From: Eubacterium sp.
GTDB lineage: Bacteria; Bacillota; Clostridia; Lachnospirales; Lachnospiraceae
Reading direction: 5' to 3'
Assembly: GCA_017459345.1 (NCBI GenBank)
Contig: JAFUDC010000154.1
Coordinates: forward strand, 1 to 35,190
Length of the DNA stretch: 35,190 nucleotides
Shown: positions 1 through 7,647 of the stretch, one piece after another
Position numbering within the stretch: position 1 is the stretch's first letter
How the letters are laid out: the number at the start of each line of letters is the position of its first letter
The notes under the pieces: generated by a model
The model's input: the letters and a program-made list of their open reading frames with translations, nothing else
What the model was told of the DNA's origin: nothing
Databases searched by the model: none
Made by a program: the position numbers and the translations under genes

Positions 1-876
1 TATTCCGGAAAGAACCTTTATGGTGGCTGCTGGGTCGTGAAAATTGGCGGTTCCCACCGAAACCATGCTGGCTCCGGCCATCATCAGCTCGACGGCATCC
101 TCCCCGGTCATCACTCCTCCCATGCCGATGATGGGCAGGTCAACCGCCTTGTGAACCTGGTACATCATGCGGACAGCCACGGGTTTGATGGCTGGCCCGG
201 ACATACCTCCGGTCTGATTTGCCAGAACAAACTGTCTCCTGTGGATATCGATCTTCATGCCGGTGATGGTATTGATGAGGGATAGAGCATCACTGCCCCC
301 TGCCTGGGCAGCCCTGGCCATCTCTGTGATATCCGTCACATTAGGGCTCAGCTTCATCACGATGGGCTGCTTTGCCTTTGCCTTGACCGCTCTGGTAATC
401 TCATAGAGGGCATCCGGATTCTGGCCAAATGCAATCCCGCCTTCTTTGACATTTGGACAGGATACATTGATCTCCAGAAGGTCCACAGGCTCGTCGGACA
501 GGCGTTCAACCACCTCAAGATACTCCTCTGTGGTGTGACCGCATACATTTACTATGATCGATGCCCCTTTCTCTTTCAGGTGAGGAATATCCCTCTTGCA
601 GAAGAGCTCGATTCCCGGGTTCTGCAGTCCCACTGCATTAAGCATACCCCCGTAAGTCTCAGCGATTCTGGGGGTTGGATTACCCTCCCAGGGAACATTG
701 GCCACACCCTTAGTTGTCACCGCCCCCAGGGCAGCCAGGTCTACAAACTCCTCAAACTCTGCTCCGGATCCGAAGGTTCCGGATGCGGTTGTCACCGGGT
801 TTTTGAACCGGACGCCGGCTATATCAACTTCCAGTTTTAAGTTATCGTATTCCGGTTTTTCTATACTTAAACTCAT
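1..876 (-). CDS. pyrD: Dihydroorotate dehydrogenase B, catalytic (FMN) subunit, 3' end cut by the window
   Basis: This subunit oxidises dihydroorotate to orotate in pyrimidine synthesis and passes electrons from FMN to PyrK. The frame is open from an ATG at 876 to base 1 (292 codons), so only about ten C-terminal residues should be missing. The ATG follows AGGAG with five bases between. Visible motifs are the FMN-site segment GGMLNAVGLQNPG near residue 80, the active-site loop EINVSCPNVKEGG with the catalytic Cys of class 1 enzymes, and the late barrel segment PIIGMGGVMTGEDA followed by SVGTANF. The gene comes directly after pyrK, its obligate partner in the NAD-dependent class 1B enzyme, with an 86-base gap that holds an inverted repeat. 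Family assignment is secure. The C-terminus cannot be seen. Confidence 0.96.
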   Translation of the reverse strand, partial: MSLSIEKPEYDNLKLEVDIAGVRFKNPVTTASGTFGSGAEFEEFVDLAALGAVTTKGVANVPWEGNPTPRIAETYGGMLNAVGLQNPGIELFCKRDIPHLKEKGASIIVNVCGHTTEEYLEVVERLSDEPVDLLEINVSCPNVKEGGIAFGQNPDALYEITRAVKAKAKQPIVMKLSPNVTDITEMARAAQAGGSDALSLINTITGMKIDIHRRQFVLANQTGGMSGPAIKPVAVRMMYQVHKAVDLPIIGMGGVMTGEDAVELMMAGASMVSVGTANFHDPAATIKVLSGI

Positions 877-903
877 ATGTACTCCTGACTAATTATTAAC
901 ATC

Positions 904-955
904 AAACTTCCCATACCCATATTAGAAAATTATATATTAATGATGTGGGAAGTTT
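904..955. repeat. Imperfect palindrome, family A copy 1, between pyrK and pyrD
   Basis: Arms at 904-913 and 946-955 are a perfect 10-base inverted repeat (AAACTTCCCA and its complement) around an A+T-rich centre. The 16-base string AAACTTCCCACATCAT on the minus strand here recurs exactly at 8323-8338 in another intergenic palindrome. There is no U-tract after the stem in the direction of transcription, so a terminator is unlikely. A small dispersed repeat or an RNA-processing hairpin fits better. Confidence 0.6.
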
Positions 956-962
956 TAGATAT

Positions 963-1745
963 TTAAGCAAAAATAATATCTTTCGCGTCAAATACAGGTC
1001 CATCCTTGCAGATTCGCCTGTTATGGACGTTGGTATGGTGGTCTCTCTCCCTGGACTTGGCTATACAGCCCAGGCAGGCACCGATACCGCAGGCCATCCT
1101 CTCCTCCAGAGAAATCTGGGCTTCCATATCATGCTCTGCAGCATAGGCTGCCAGAGCCTTCAGCATGGGCATGGGACCGCAGGCATAGATGATATCACCC
1201 TCTATAGCCTGGTCTTTGATGGCATCAATCACCGTTCCTTTAGTCCCGGAGCTGCCATCTTCAGTGGCAACGAAAACCTGACAAGACGAAAGATCCTCAA
1301 ACTCTTCTTTCAGGAATAGTTCGTCTCGATAACCTAATACAACGGTCTTCTCACCGGGATACTGCCTGGCAAGCTCCAGCATGGGAGGAATCCCGATTCC
1401 TCCCCCGATAATGATGGCTTTCTTCTGCGTATCTTGCGGAAAAGAGAAGCCATTACCCAGGGGGCCCATCAGCTCCAGGCTGTCTCCGGCCTGCATCCGG
1501 GAGAACTCCTCAGTACCTCCTCCGGCAACCCGGTAAACTACTCTTAAAGTCCCGGCCTTCTTATCAATCTCACAGATAGAGATAGGTCTGGGAAGCAGCC
1601 TGGAGCTGTCGTTACAGTACATTGCGATAAACTGACCCGGCCTTGCCTCCCTGGCTCCCCGGGGGAAGGATAATGTCATATCATATATTCCCGAGGCTAT
1701 CTGCTTTTGGCTGACTACGCCACCTGTATCCTTGAATATTGCCAT
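963..1745 (-). CDS. pyrK: Dihydroorotate dehydrogenase B, electron transfer subunit
   Basis: PyrK carries FAD and a 2Fe-2S cluster and links the FMN of PyrD to NAD+, making the class 1B dihydroorotate dehydrogenase. The 260 residues match the usual family length. In order there are a ferredoxin-reductase-like FAD domain with the flavin motif RPISI (residues 53-57), a nucleotide-binding GGGIGIPP (114-121) and a C-terminal cluster with Cys219, Cys224, Cys227 and Cys246 spaced as the iron-sulfur ligands. The ATG at 1745 follows AAAGGAG with good spacing. It lies between mnmM (18 bases upstream) and pyrD, so the three are probably cotranscribed. Confidence 0.96.
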   Translation of the reverse strand: MAIFKDTGGVVSQKQIASGIYDMTLSFPRGAREARPGQFIAMYCNDSSRLLPRPISICEIDKKAGTLRVVYRVAGGGTEEFSRMQAGDSLELMGPLGNGFSFPQDTQKKAIIIGGGIGIPPMLELARQYPGEKTVVLGYRDELFLKEEFEDLSSCQVFVATEDGSSGTKGTVIDAIKDQAIEGDIIYACGPMPMLKALAAYAAEHDMEAQISLEERMACGIGACLGCIAKSRERDHHTNVHNRRICKDGPVFDAKDIIFA

Positions 1746-1763
1746 TATGGTTCTCCTTTCGAA

Positions 1764-2408
1764 TTAAATCTTCCTTACATACAGAGGAATCGGCGGATTG
1801 TTGGGACGGTTACAGAATTCCTCCACAAAAACCAGATATCTGCCCGGATCCAATCCCCTGGCCCAGCCAAGAACCGCCTCCTTCTCCTCAAAGCCGCTGT
1901 CCCCGCCGCTGTAAATCATGACGGATAACAGGCCGCCGGGAGTCAGCAGCTGCAGACTCTGATTCAGGGCTGTCACCGTGCTTTCCGCCTTGGTAGAAAG
2001 TGTATGGTCACCTCCCGGAAGGTAGCCGAGGTTAAAGAGAATCAGGTCCTGGCTCTTATCCGGCAGATATCGATTCAGATTCTCATGGGAGTCACATATC
2101 AGTTGTATAGAAGCATATCCCACCGGTGGTTCCTGCTTCAGTTCATCACTAAGCTCCGGAATCATGACCGGTTTAAAGTTAACAAAGTCAACCTGCCTGC
2201 TCACATTGTTCTTACGAAGCCTCTCTGCAGTCTGCCGGATGGCCTCCTCCTGGATATCCATGGCCGTGATGATTCCTGCCGGGTCTGCAATCTCAGTGAG
2301 GAAGAGGGTGTCTCTTCCGGTCCCGGCAGAGGCATCTGTGCAGTTTTTTGGATGAGGCATCATCTGGCGGATCCGGTCATGACACCACTGGGTGATTTGA
2401 AATCTCAT
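1764..2408 (-). CDS. mnmM: tRNA (mnm5s2U34) methyltransferase MnmM (YtqB family)
   Basis: This is a class I SAM-dependent methyltransferase of 214 residues. The SAM-binding loop is DASAGTGRDT (residues 25-34), with the acidic ribose-binding turn MDIQ at 50-53. The family hallmark NLGYLPGGDH is at 126-135, and the C-terminus reads CNRPNNPPIPLYV, typical of YtqB proteins. In Bacillus subtilis YtqB/MnmM converts nm5s2U to mnm5s2U at the tRNA wobble position. The function here is transferred by family, not seen directly. The start at 2408 follows AAGGA. The gene sits 11 bases after uppP and 18 before pyrK. Confidence 0.88.
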   Translation of the reverse strand: MRFQITQWCHDRIRQMMPHPKNCTDASAGTGRDTLFLTEIADPAGIITAMDIQEEAIRQTAERLRKNNVSRQVDFVNFKPVMIPELSDELKQEPPVGYASIQLICDSHENLNRYLPDKSQDLILFNLGYLPGGDHTLSTKAESTVTALNQSLQLLTPGGLLSVMIYSGGDSGFEEKEAVLGWARGLDPGRYLVFVEEFCNRPNNPPIPLYVRKI

Positions 2409-2419
2409 ATGGTTATTCC

Positions 2420-3244
2420 TTACTTAACAATGAAGTACACTGCCACCAGCAGACCCAGCACAATCCGGTAGACACCGAATGCCTTGAAGTCATTCTTCTT
2501 GATATAGCCGATCAGGAACTTGATGGCCAGGATGGATACCACAAAGGCAATGACCATGCCTCCGATCAGATAGAGGATCTCGCTGCCGGAGTAGTGGAAT
2601 CCGTACTTGACGATTTTTAAGAGGCTGGCTCCGAACATCACAGGGATGGACAGGAAGAAGGAATATTCTGCTGCCACATAGCGGGATGTGCCCAGGATCA
2701 TGGCCCCTAAGATGGTGGAGCCTGACCTGGAGGTCCCGGGGATCAGGGACAGGAGCTGGAAGCAGCCGATCAGGATGGCTGTCCGGTAGGTCAGATCATT
2801 CAGCCTTCTGGTTGTGGGCTTTCTGCCCTTATTGTGATTCTCCACCACGATAAAGAGGATACCGTAGAGGATCAGGGTAAATGCCACAGTCTGGGGATTA
2901 TAGAAGAGGGCGTCAATGGTATCATTAAAGAGGACGCCAATCACTCCCGCCGGTATGCAGCCGACAATCACCTTGCCCCACAGGGAAAATGTATCCCTGC
3001 GCTGTTTCTCGTTCTTCCCGGAATCCCAGGGATTGAGTTTTCTAAAGTAGAGCACACATACCGCCAGGATGGCTCCCAGCTGGATAACCACCAGGAACAT
3101 CTCCATAAATGCATCGGATACATTCAACTTTACAAATTCGTTCACCAGGATCATATGTCCCGTAGAGCTGATGGGAAGCCACTCTGTGATACCTTCCACA
3201 ACTCCGAGCAGGACAACCTTCAGAAATTCCAGTATAACACTCAT
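2420..3244 (-). CDS. uppP: Undecaprenyl-diphosphatase (bacitracin resistance protein)
   Basis: UppP dephosphorylates undecaprenyl diphosphate to regenerate the lipid carrier used for peptidoglycan and other surface polymers. The 274 residues are strongly hydrophobic with several membrane segments. Both family signatures are present: [14 protein letters not shown] (residues 17-30) and [10 protein letters not shown] (169-178), which together form the membrane active site. The ATG at 3244 is preceded by TGGAGG. The gene is 16 bases after the helicase stop and 11 before the mnmM start, so it is inside an operon. Confidence 0.96.
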   Translation of the reverse strand: MSVILEFLKVVLLGVVEGITEWLPISSTGHMILVNEFVKLNVSDAFMEMFLVVIQLGAILAVCVLYFRKLNPWDSGKNEKQRRDTFSLWGKVIVGCIPAGVIGVLFNDTIDALFYNPQTVAFTLILYGILFIVVENHNKGRKPTTRRLNDLTYRTAILIGCFQLLSLIPGTSRSGSTILGAMILGTSRYVAAEYSFFLSIPVMFGASLLKIVKYGFHYSGSEILYLIGGMVIAFVVSILAIKFLIGYIKKNDFKAFGVYRIVLGLLVAVYFIVK

Positions 3245-3260
3245 ATATTACCTCCAATAT

Positions 3261-5264
3261 TTATTCCACTTCCAGCACATTCTGCTCCAGTATAAAGGAA
3301 AGTGAGAATGTTTTCAATCTTTTTTCGCTGTCAAAGCGGATGCTGATCTTGTCCCCCTTCACCTTTGTGATGGTTCCCAGGCCGTATTTTTTATGTCTGA
3401 CCCGCTGGCCGGCCTGGTAAAGATCCGGGTCGAAGCGGATTTCTCTGATGTATCTGGAGACCTTGGCCTCCTTCTGGTAAAGCTCCTTTACCGAGTAGAG
3501 AAAGAGGTAGGTCCGGGCCCTGGTCAGGGCCACATACATGAGGCGGCGTTCTTCCTCCAGATCCGCGTCCTTGACCGCCTTCTTGTGGGGGGTAATCCCC
3601 TCATTGATATCCATGATAAAGACCACATCGTACTCCAGTCCCTTGGAGCTGTGCATGGTGGTCAGGGTTACCCCTTCCTTGTCCTCCCTGTTTCCGGCTT
3701 CGATCTGCCGGCGCAGCTCCTGGCCATACTCCTCGATGTAGGCAAACCATTCTTCGTTTGTATGATAATTCTTTGCTGTTTCCGCAAGCTGGTCAAGAAT
3801 CTCGTAGAGATCCTCCGGATTCATGTGCCGAAACTGGGCATATTCATTTAAATAATCCTCATATCCGATGCCATGGCGAATGTAGTGGATGGCATCCGCA
3901 GGCTCCATCCGCCGCATAAGCATAAGGTCCATTTCCAGTTTGTCAATCTTCTCGTAGAGCCAGTGCTTTCCGTAGGCCTTCCGTTTCAGCTCCTTAAGAT
4001 CCACCTGGGCGTCCGTGATCATATTTCTGGAAATGTATCGCTTTGGCCGGTTCATCACCTGAAGAAAGAGGCCCCTTTCCCGGCTGCCCGCCGCAAGCTT
4101 AAGGTAGGCGATTACATTTTTTGCGATCCAGTGGTCAAACAGATTGGGCAGGACATCCCGCATCTGAAAAGGAATATTGTACTCCATCAGCCTTCCCACC
4201 AGGAGGCGGGGCTGGGTGTTGGTCCGAAAGATTACTGCCATCTGGTCAAAGGGTATACCCTTGCTGCTGTAGAAACGTATCCCCTGGATGATGTCGGTAC
4301 ATTCCTCCGATACTGAGGAAAACTGCTTGTAGGTTACCGGAACCTTGGACCCCCGGCTGGCCCGGAGATTCTTGTCAAACCGCTTGGTATTATGGGAAAC
4401 CAGGCGTCTGGCGCTCTCCACGATCTCCTCGCTGCAGCGGTAGTTAATCCCTAATTCGATCCTTTTCGTGCCGGGATAATCCTTCTCAAAACCAAGCATG
4501 ATCTCCGGTCTGGCCCCACGAAAGCGGTAGATGGACTGATCATCATCGCCCACGATGAACAGATTCTTCCTTTCTCCTGCCAGGAGGCGGACGATTTCAT
4601 ACTGGACCTTGTTGATATCCTGGAACTCATCAATCAGGATATACTGAAACCTTTCCTGCCACATCCTGCGGATATCCTCCCTCTCCCTGAGGAGCTCATA
4701 GCAGAAAACCAGCATATCATCAAAGTCCAGCAGCTGGTTCTGGCGGAGCCGGCGCTCATAGCCATCATAGATCTTTCTGAAAAGATCATCCGCACAGTTG
4801 CTGCTGTGAAAAAGGGAGGGCTCAATCATTTCCCCCTTGACATAGGAAATCTCGTTGATCAGGCCGGAGAGGAAGTCATTCTCATCCTCAATCTCCAGCT
4901 CCATCTCCTCCACCATCTCCTTGATGAACCTGCGCTTCATATCCTCCCGGATAATATTACTCCCTGTATAGCGGTAGGCATAGCGCAGGATCATGAAAAA
5001 GACGGAATGAAATGTCCCAAACATGACCGGTGCATCGGCAAATCCGGAGAAGGACGCAAATCGCTTCTTCATCTCCCGGGCCGCCGCCCTGGTAAATGTA
5101 ATGACAAGGATATGGGAGGGGTGTACGCCCATCTCCTCGATCAGGTATCTGACCCGGCAGGTAATCACCAGGGTCTTGCCCGAGCCGGGCCCCGCCAGGA
5201 CCATGGCCGGACCTTCTCCGTGGGTGATGGCCATCTCCTGCTCCTTATTAAACTGTACATCCAT
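3261..5264 (-). CDS. ATP-dependent DNA helicase, UvrD/PcrA family
   Basis: This is a superfamily 1A 3'-to-5' helicase of about 667 residues. Walker A is GPGSGKT (25-31). Other motifs seen are Ia (TFTRAAAREMKKR), II (DEFQD), III (GDDDQSIYRFRGARP), V (TMHSSKGLEYDVVFI) and VI (YVALTRAR). The C-terminus (from LYQAGQRVRHKKYGLG) resembles the small Tudor-like tail of PcrA. It is shorter than typical PcrA, so it may be the second UvrD-like helicase common in clostridia and not the essential PcrA. The start is ambiguous among GTG 5273, ATG 5270 and ATG 5264. AAGGGAG is eight bases before ATG 5264, which decides for that one. It is the first gene of the unit running to pyrD. Confidence 0.9.
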   Translation of the reverse strand: MDVQFNKEQEMAITHGEGPAMVLAGPGSGKTLVITCRVRYLIEEMGVHPSHILVITFTRAAAREMKKRFASFSGFADAPVMFGTFHSVFFMILRYAYRYTGSNIIREDMKRRFIKEMVEEMELEIEDENDFLSGLINEISYVKGEMIEPSLFHSSNCADDLFRKIYDGYERRLRQNQLLDFDDMLVFCYELLREREDIRRMWQERFQYILIDEFQDINKVQYEIVRLLAGERKNLFIVGDDDQSIYRFRGARPEIMLGFEKDYPGTKRIELGINYRCSEEIVESARRLVSHNTKRFDKNLRASRGSKVPVTYKQFSSVSEECTDIIQGIRFYSSKGIPFDQMAVIFRTNTQPRLLVGRLMEYNIPFQMRDVLPNLFDHWIAKNVIAYLKLAAGSRERGLFLQVMNRPKRYISRNMITDAQVDLKELKRKAYGKHWLYEKIDKLEMDLMLMRRMEPADAIHYIRHGIGYEDYLNEYAQFRHMNPEDLYEILDQLAETAKNYHTNEEWFAYIEEYGQELRRQIEAGNREDKEGVTLTTMHSSKGLEYDVVFIMDINEGITPHKKAVKDADLEEERRLMYVALTRARTYLFLYSVKELYQKEAKVSRYIREIRFDPDLYQAGQRVRHKKYGLGTITKVKGDKISIRFDSEKRLKTFSLSFILEQNVLEVE

Positions 5265-5315
5265 GTCCATCACTCCCTTTTGTATCTTTTAATTAATATA
5301 CCCTAAAAATCCCCA

Positions 5316-5345
5316 AAAGAAAAGGGTGTTGTTCAAACACCCTTT
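5316..5345 (-). terminator. Intrinsic terminator after ptsI
   Basis: A perfect 10-base stem (5321-5330 with 5336-5345), loop of five, is followed on the minus strand by TCTTTT. It ends the ptsHI transcript and separates it from the helicase operon. Confidence 0.85.
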
Positions 5346-5362
5346 ATCATTTGTATTAATCA

Positions 5363-5412
5363 GCGGATAGCGAAACTCTGTCATGCCTCTAAAATGTTCT
5401 TATTTCGCAACA
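5363..5412. repeat. Diverged partial copy of palindrome family B overlapping the ptsI stop
   Basis: The 14 bases at 5370-5383 (GCGAAACTCTGTCA) match exactly, on the opposite strand, 26445-26458 of the fuller element between radC and mreB, with weaker similarity continuing for about a dozen bases. A GCGAAA/TTTCGC pair brackets the segment, and the inner arm lies in the last codons of ptsI. Confidence 0.4.
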
Positions 5413-7106
5413 GATGTAAGATACTCTCTTACCTCTTCCTCGGTCACCATACTCATGGCCTTCTCAGTTACGGCATTGGCCTCTTCCATAGTCCAGGAGT
5501 TGATAACTCTTCTGGTTGCCAGGATGGAGGTTGCGCTTACGGAGAACTCATCCAGTCCGAAGGATAAGAGCAGCGGGGTCAGCAGCGGATCTGCAGCTGC
5601 CTCACCGCACATGCCGGACATGGTGCCTTCGGCCTTGGCGGACTTGATTACTCTCTCGATGGCGCGAAGAACAGCCGGGTTGTAGGATGAGTAGAGATAG
5701 GCAACGTCAGGATTGCCCCGGTCTGCGCACATGGTGTAGCCGGTCAGGTCGTTGGTTCCGATACTGAAGAAATCAACTTCTTTGGCAAATGCATCGGCCA
5801 TGATGGAGGAGGCCGGTGTCTCTGCCATGATACCTACCTGGATATCCTTGTTGTAGGGGATGCCCTTCTCATCAAGCTCTGCCTTGATCTCGGCGATCAT
5901 GGCCTTAACCTCACGTACCTCATCGATACAGGTGATCATGGGAACCATAATCTTAATATCGCCGTAGGCGCTGGCACGGAGAAGTGCGGTTAGCTGCGGG
6001 CGGTAGAGGTCTGGTCTCTTTAAGCACAGACGTACAGCCCTGAAGCCCAGGAAGGGGTTCTCCTCCTTGGGAAGGCCCAGATATGGAATCTCCTTATCTC
6101 CGCCTATATCCAGGGTACGGATAATCACCGGCTTGCCGGCTAATGTCTCTGCAACCTTCTTATATGCCTCAAACTGCTCATCCTCGGTAGGCACCTGAGG
6201 ACGGTCCATGAAGAGGAACTCTGTACGGAAGAGGCCGATACCCTCGCCGTCACACTCTACAACCTTCAGGGCATCCTCCGGCTTGCCGATGTTGGCGCAC
6301 AGTTCAACCTTATGGCCATCAGCGGTCACGGTCGGCTTGCCCACATAAGCCTTAAGAGCTGCCTTGTCGGCCAGATATTTCTCCCTTTTCGCCTGATACT
6401 CAGCCAGCACAGCCTCATCCGGGGAGGCAATGACGATGCCGGCAGACCCGTCCAGTACAACCTCCTGCCCGTTCTCAAGGGCACTCACGATACCCTCAAT
6501 ACTCAAAACTGCAGGAATCTCAAGAGCTCTTGCCAGGATAGCGGAATGGGAAGTCTTTCCGCCGATCTCTGTCAGGACGCCTGCAACATTTGCCGGGTTG
6601 ATTCCTGCGGTCATGGATGGGGTCAGGTCCTCAGCCACCAGCACGGTTCCCTCCGGAACTGCACCAAGGTCGATATCCTCGGCGTCGAGGAGGATTTTCA
6701 GCAGTCTAGTCTTGATGTCAAGGACATCCGTTGCCCTCTGCTGGAACATCTCATCATCCAGAGAGGCAAAGAGGGCGGCAAACTGATCGCAGACAGCCTC
6801 AACGGAAGCCTCAGCACATTTATTCTCCGCCTCGATCATGTTCTCAATCTGACCGGTCATCTCCGGATCCATGAGAAGAAGAACATGTCCTTCCAGGATC
6901 TCTGCTTCCTTCTCGCCCACGCGGGTCTTCATATCCTCAGCCATAGCCTGAGTCTTGGCGATACATTTATCCAGGGCCTCGCCGAAGCGGGCCTTCTCAG
7001 CATCAATATCTGTTATGGGAGCATTACTATACTCCAGTGAAGGTTCCTTAACCAGAACAACCTTGCCGATTCCTATACCTGCAGATGCACCAATACCAGT
7101 ATACAT
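5400..7106 (-). CDS. ptsI: Phosphoenolpyruvate-protein phosphotransferase (PTS Enzyme I)
   Basis: Enzyme I takes phosphate from phosphoenolpyruvate and passes it to HPr, starting the PTS sugar-uptake relay in the cytoplasm. The 568 residues are the normal length. The phospho-histidine motif GGKTSHSAILAR places the active His at 187. The PEP-binding domain shows GEGIGLFRTEFLFMDR, VPMITCIDEV, FFSIGTNDLTGY and the cysteine motif GMCGEAAADP. AAGGGGG lies seven bases before the ATG at 7106. The gene follows ptsH after 75 bases that hold a terminator-like hairpin, so its level is probably set by read-through. Confidence 0.98.
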   Translation of the reverse strand: MYTGIGASAGIGIGKVVLVKEPSLEYSNAPITDIDAEKARFGEALDKCIAKTQAMAEDMKTRVGEKEAEILEGHVLLLMDPEMTGQIENMIEAENKCAEASVEAVCDQFAALFASLDDEMFQQRATDVLDIKTRLLKILLDAEDIDLGAVPEGTVLVAEDLTPSMTAGINPANVAGVLTEIGGKTSHSAILARALEIPAVLSIEGIVSALENGQEVVLDGSAGIVIASPDEAVLAEYQAKREKYLADKAALKAYVGKPTVTADGHKVELCANIGKPEDALKVVECDGEGIGLFRTEFLFMDRPQVPTEDEQFEAYKKVAETLAGKPVIIRTLDIGGDKEIPYLGLPKEENPFLGFRAVRLCLKRPDLYRPQLTALLRASAYGDIKIMVPMITCIDEVREVKAMIAEIKAELDEKGIPYNKDIQVGIMAETPASSIMADAFAKEVDFFSIGTNDLTGYTMCADRGNPDVAYLYSSYNPAVLRAIERVIKSAKAEGTMSGMCGEAAADPLLTPLLLSFGLDEFSVSATSILATRRVINSWTMEEANAVTEKAMSMVTEEEVREYLTSVAK

Positions 7107-7127
7107 ATCTTTACCCCCTTATCAATT

Positions 7128-7164
7128 AAAAACGCTGCCATCTCCGCTAAGAGTGATGGCAGCG
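7128..7164 (-). terminator. Intercistronic attenuator-type terminator between ptsH and ptsI
   Basis: A perfect 10-base inverted repeat (7133-7142 CGCTGCCATC with 7155-7164) and a 12-base loop are followed at once on the minus strand by TTTTTAATTG. There is no obvious second promoter before ptsI, so partial read-through giving more HPr than Enzyme I is the simplest reading. Confidence 0.75.
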
Positions 7165-7181
7165 AGCGACTTACATATTAA

Positions 7182-7445
7182 TTATTCACCCAAGCCGGAC
7201 TCGATCAGTTCGATGGCTGTCTTTAAAGCTTCCTCTTCATCAGCGCCTTCACACTGAATCTCAATCTCGGAACCGCACTTGATGCATGCACCGATGATGT
7301 TCAGAAGACTCTTGCCATTGGTTGTCTTCCCGTTATGGATAATGTTGATATCGCTGGCAAACTTGGCAACGCCCTTTGCAAAAACGCCGGCTGGTCTCAT
7401 GTGAAGTCCCTGTGGATTAGTAATTGTGATTTTTTGTGATACCAT
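7182..7445 (-). CDS. ptsH: Phosphocarrier protein HPr
   Basis: HPr carries phosphate from Enzyme I to the sugar-specific EIIA proteins and, in Firmicutes, acts with CcpA in carbon catabolite repression when phosphorylated on Ser46. At 87 residues it has normal size. His15 is in GLHMRPAG and Ser46 in NGKSLLNIIG, so both phosphorylation sites are present. The ATG at 7445 follows AAAAGGAGACAAGAATT. It is the first gene of the ptsHI unit and has a strong promoter and a leader of about 130 bases. Confidence 0.98.
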   Translation of the reverse strand: MVSQKITITNPQGLHMRPAGVFAKGVAKFASDINIIHNGKTTNGKSLLNIIGACIKCGSEIEIQCEGADEEEALKTAIELIESGLGE

Positions 7446-7506
7446 AATTCTTGTCTCCTTTTTGATGAATCTCCTCTGATAAAGCTAGTTATTATTTGAC
7501 TAACGC

Positions 7507-7560
7507 TGTCGGATGCCCGATCTTGTAGCTCTCTTGCTACGCACTCGAGACAAGATCCGG
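7507..7560 (-). promoter_or_regulatory. Structured leader element in the ptsH 5' UTR (shared motif, copy 1)
   Basis: On the minus strand this begins CCGGATCTTGTC and ends CGGGCATCCGACA. Inside, GATCTT pairs with AAGATC, and GTAGC pairs with GCTAC around a six-base loop. The first bases (CGGAT) can instead pair with ATCCG near the end, so two exclusive folds are possible. It starts about 22 bases after the -10 box and ends about 60 bases before the ATG. The same conserved ends occur at 15951-16001 in the leader of another gene. Confidence 0.55.
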
Positions 7561-7582
7561 CCCCTAAATTAACGATAGAATA

Positions 7583-7611
7583 ATTTTAGCATTATTTCAC
7601 TATAGTGTCAA
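7583..7611 (-). promoter_or_regulatory. ptsH: Sigma-A-type promoter of ptsH
   Basis: The -35 TTGACA (7606-7611, perfect) and -10 TAAAAT (7583-7588, five of six) are separated by 17 bases. Transcription should start near 7576, giving a leader of about 130 bases. Confidence 0.85.
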
Positions 7612-7647
7612 CTGAATCGTGGCTATCATTTGTGCCTATCTAACAAG

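Noticed and set aside
5277-5312. Promoter for the helicase operon (TATATT box)
   Set aside because: No -35 of acceptable quality lies 16-18 bases upstream. Too weak to list.
6312-7040. A 242-codon plus-strand frame inside ptsI
   Set aside because: It lies wholly antisense to a well-conserved gene, with no ribosome site or domain.
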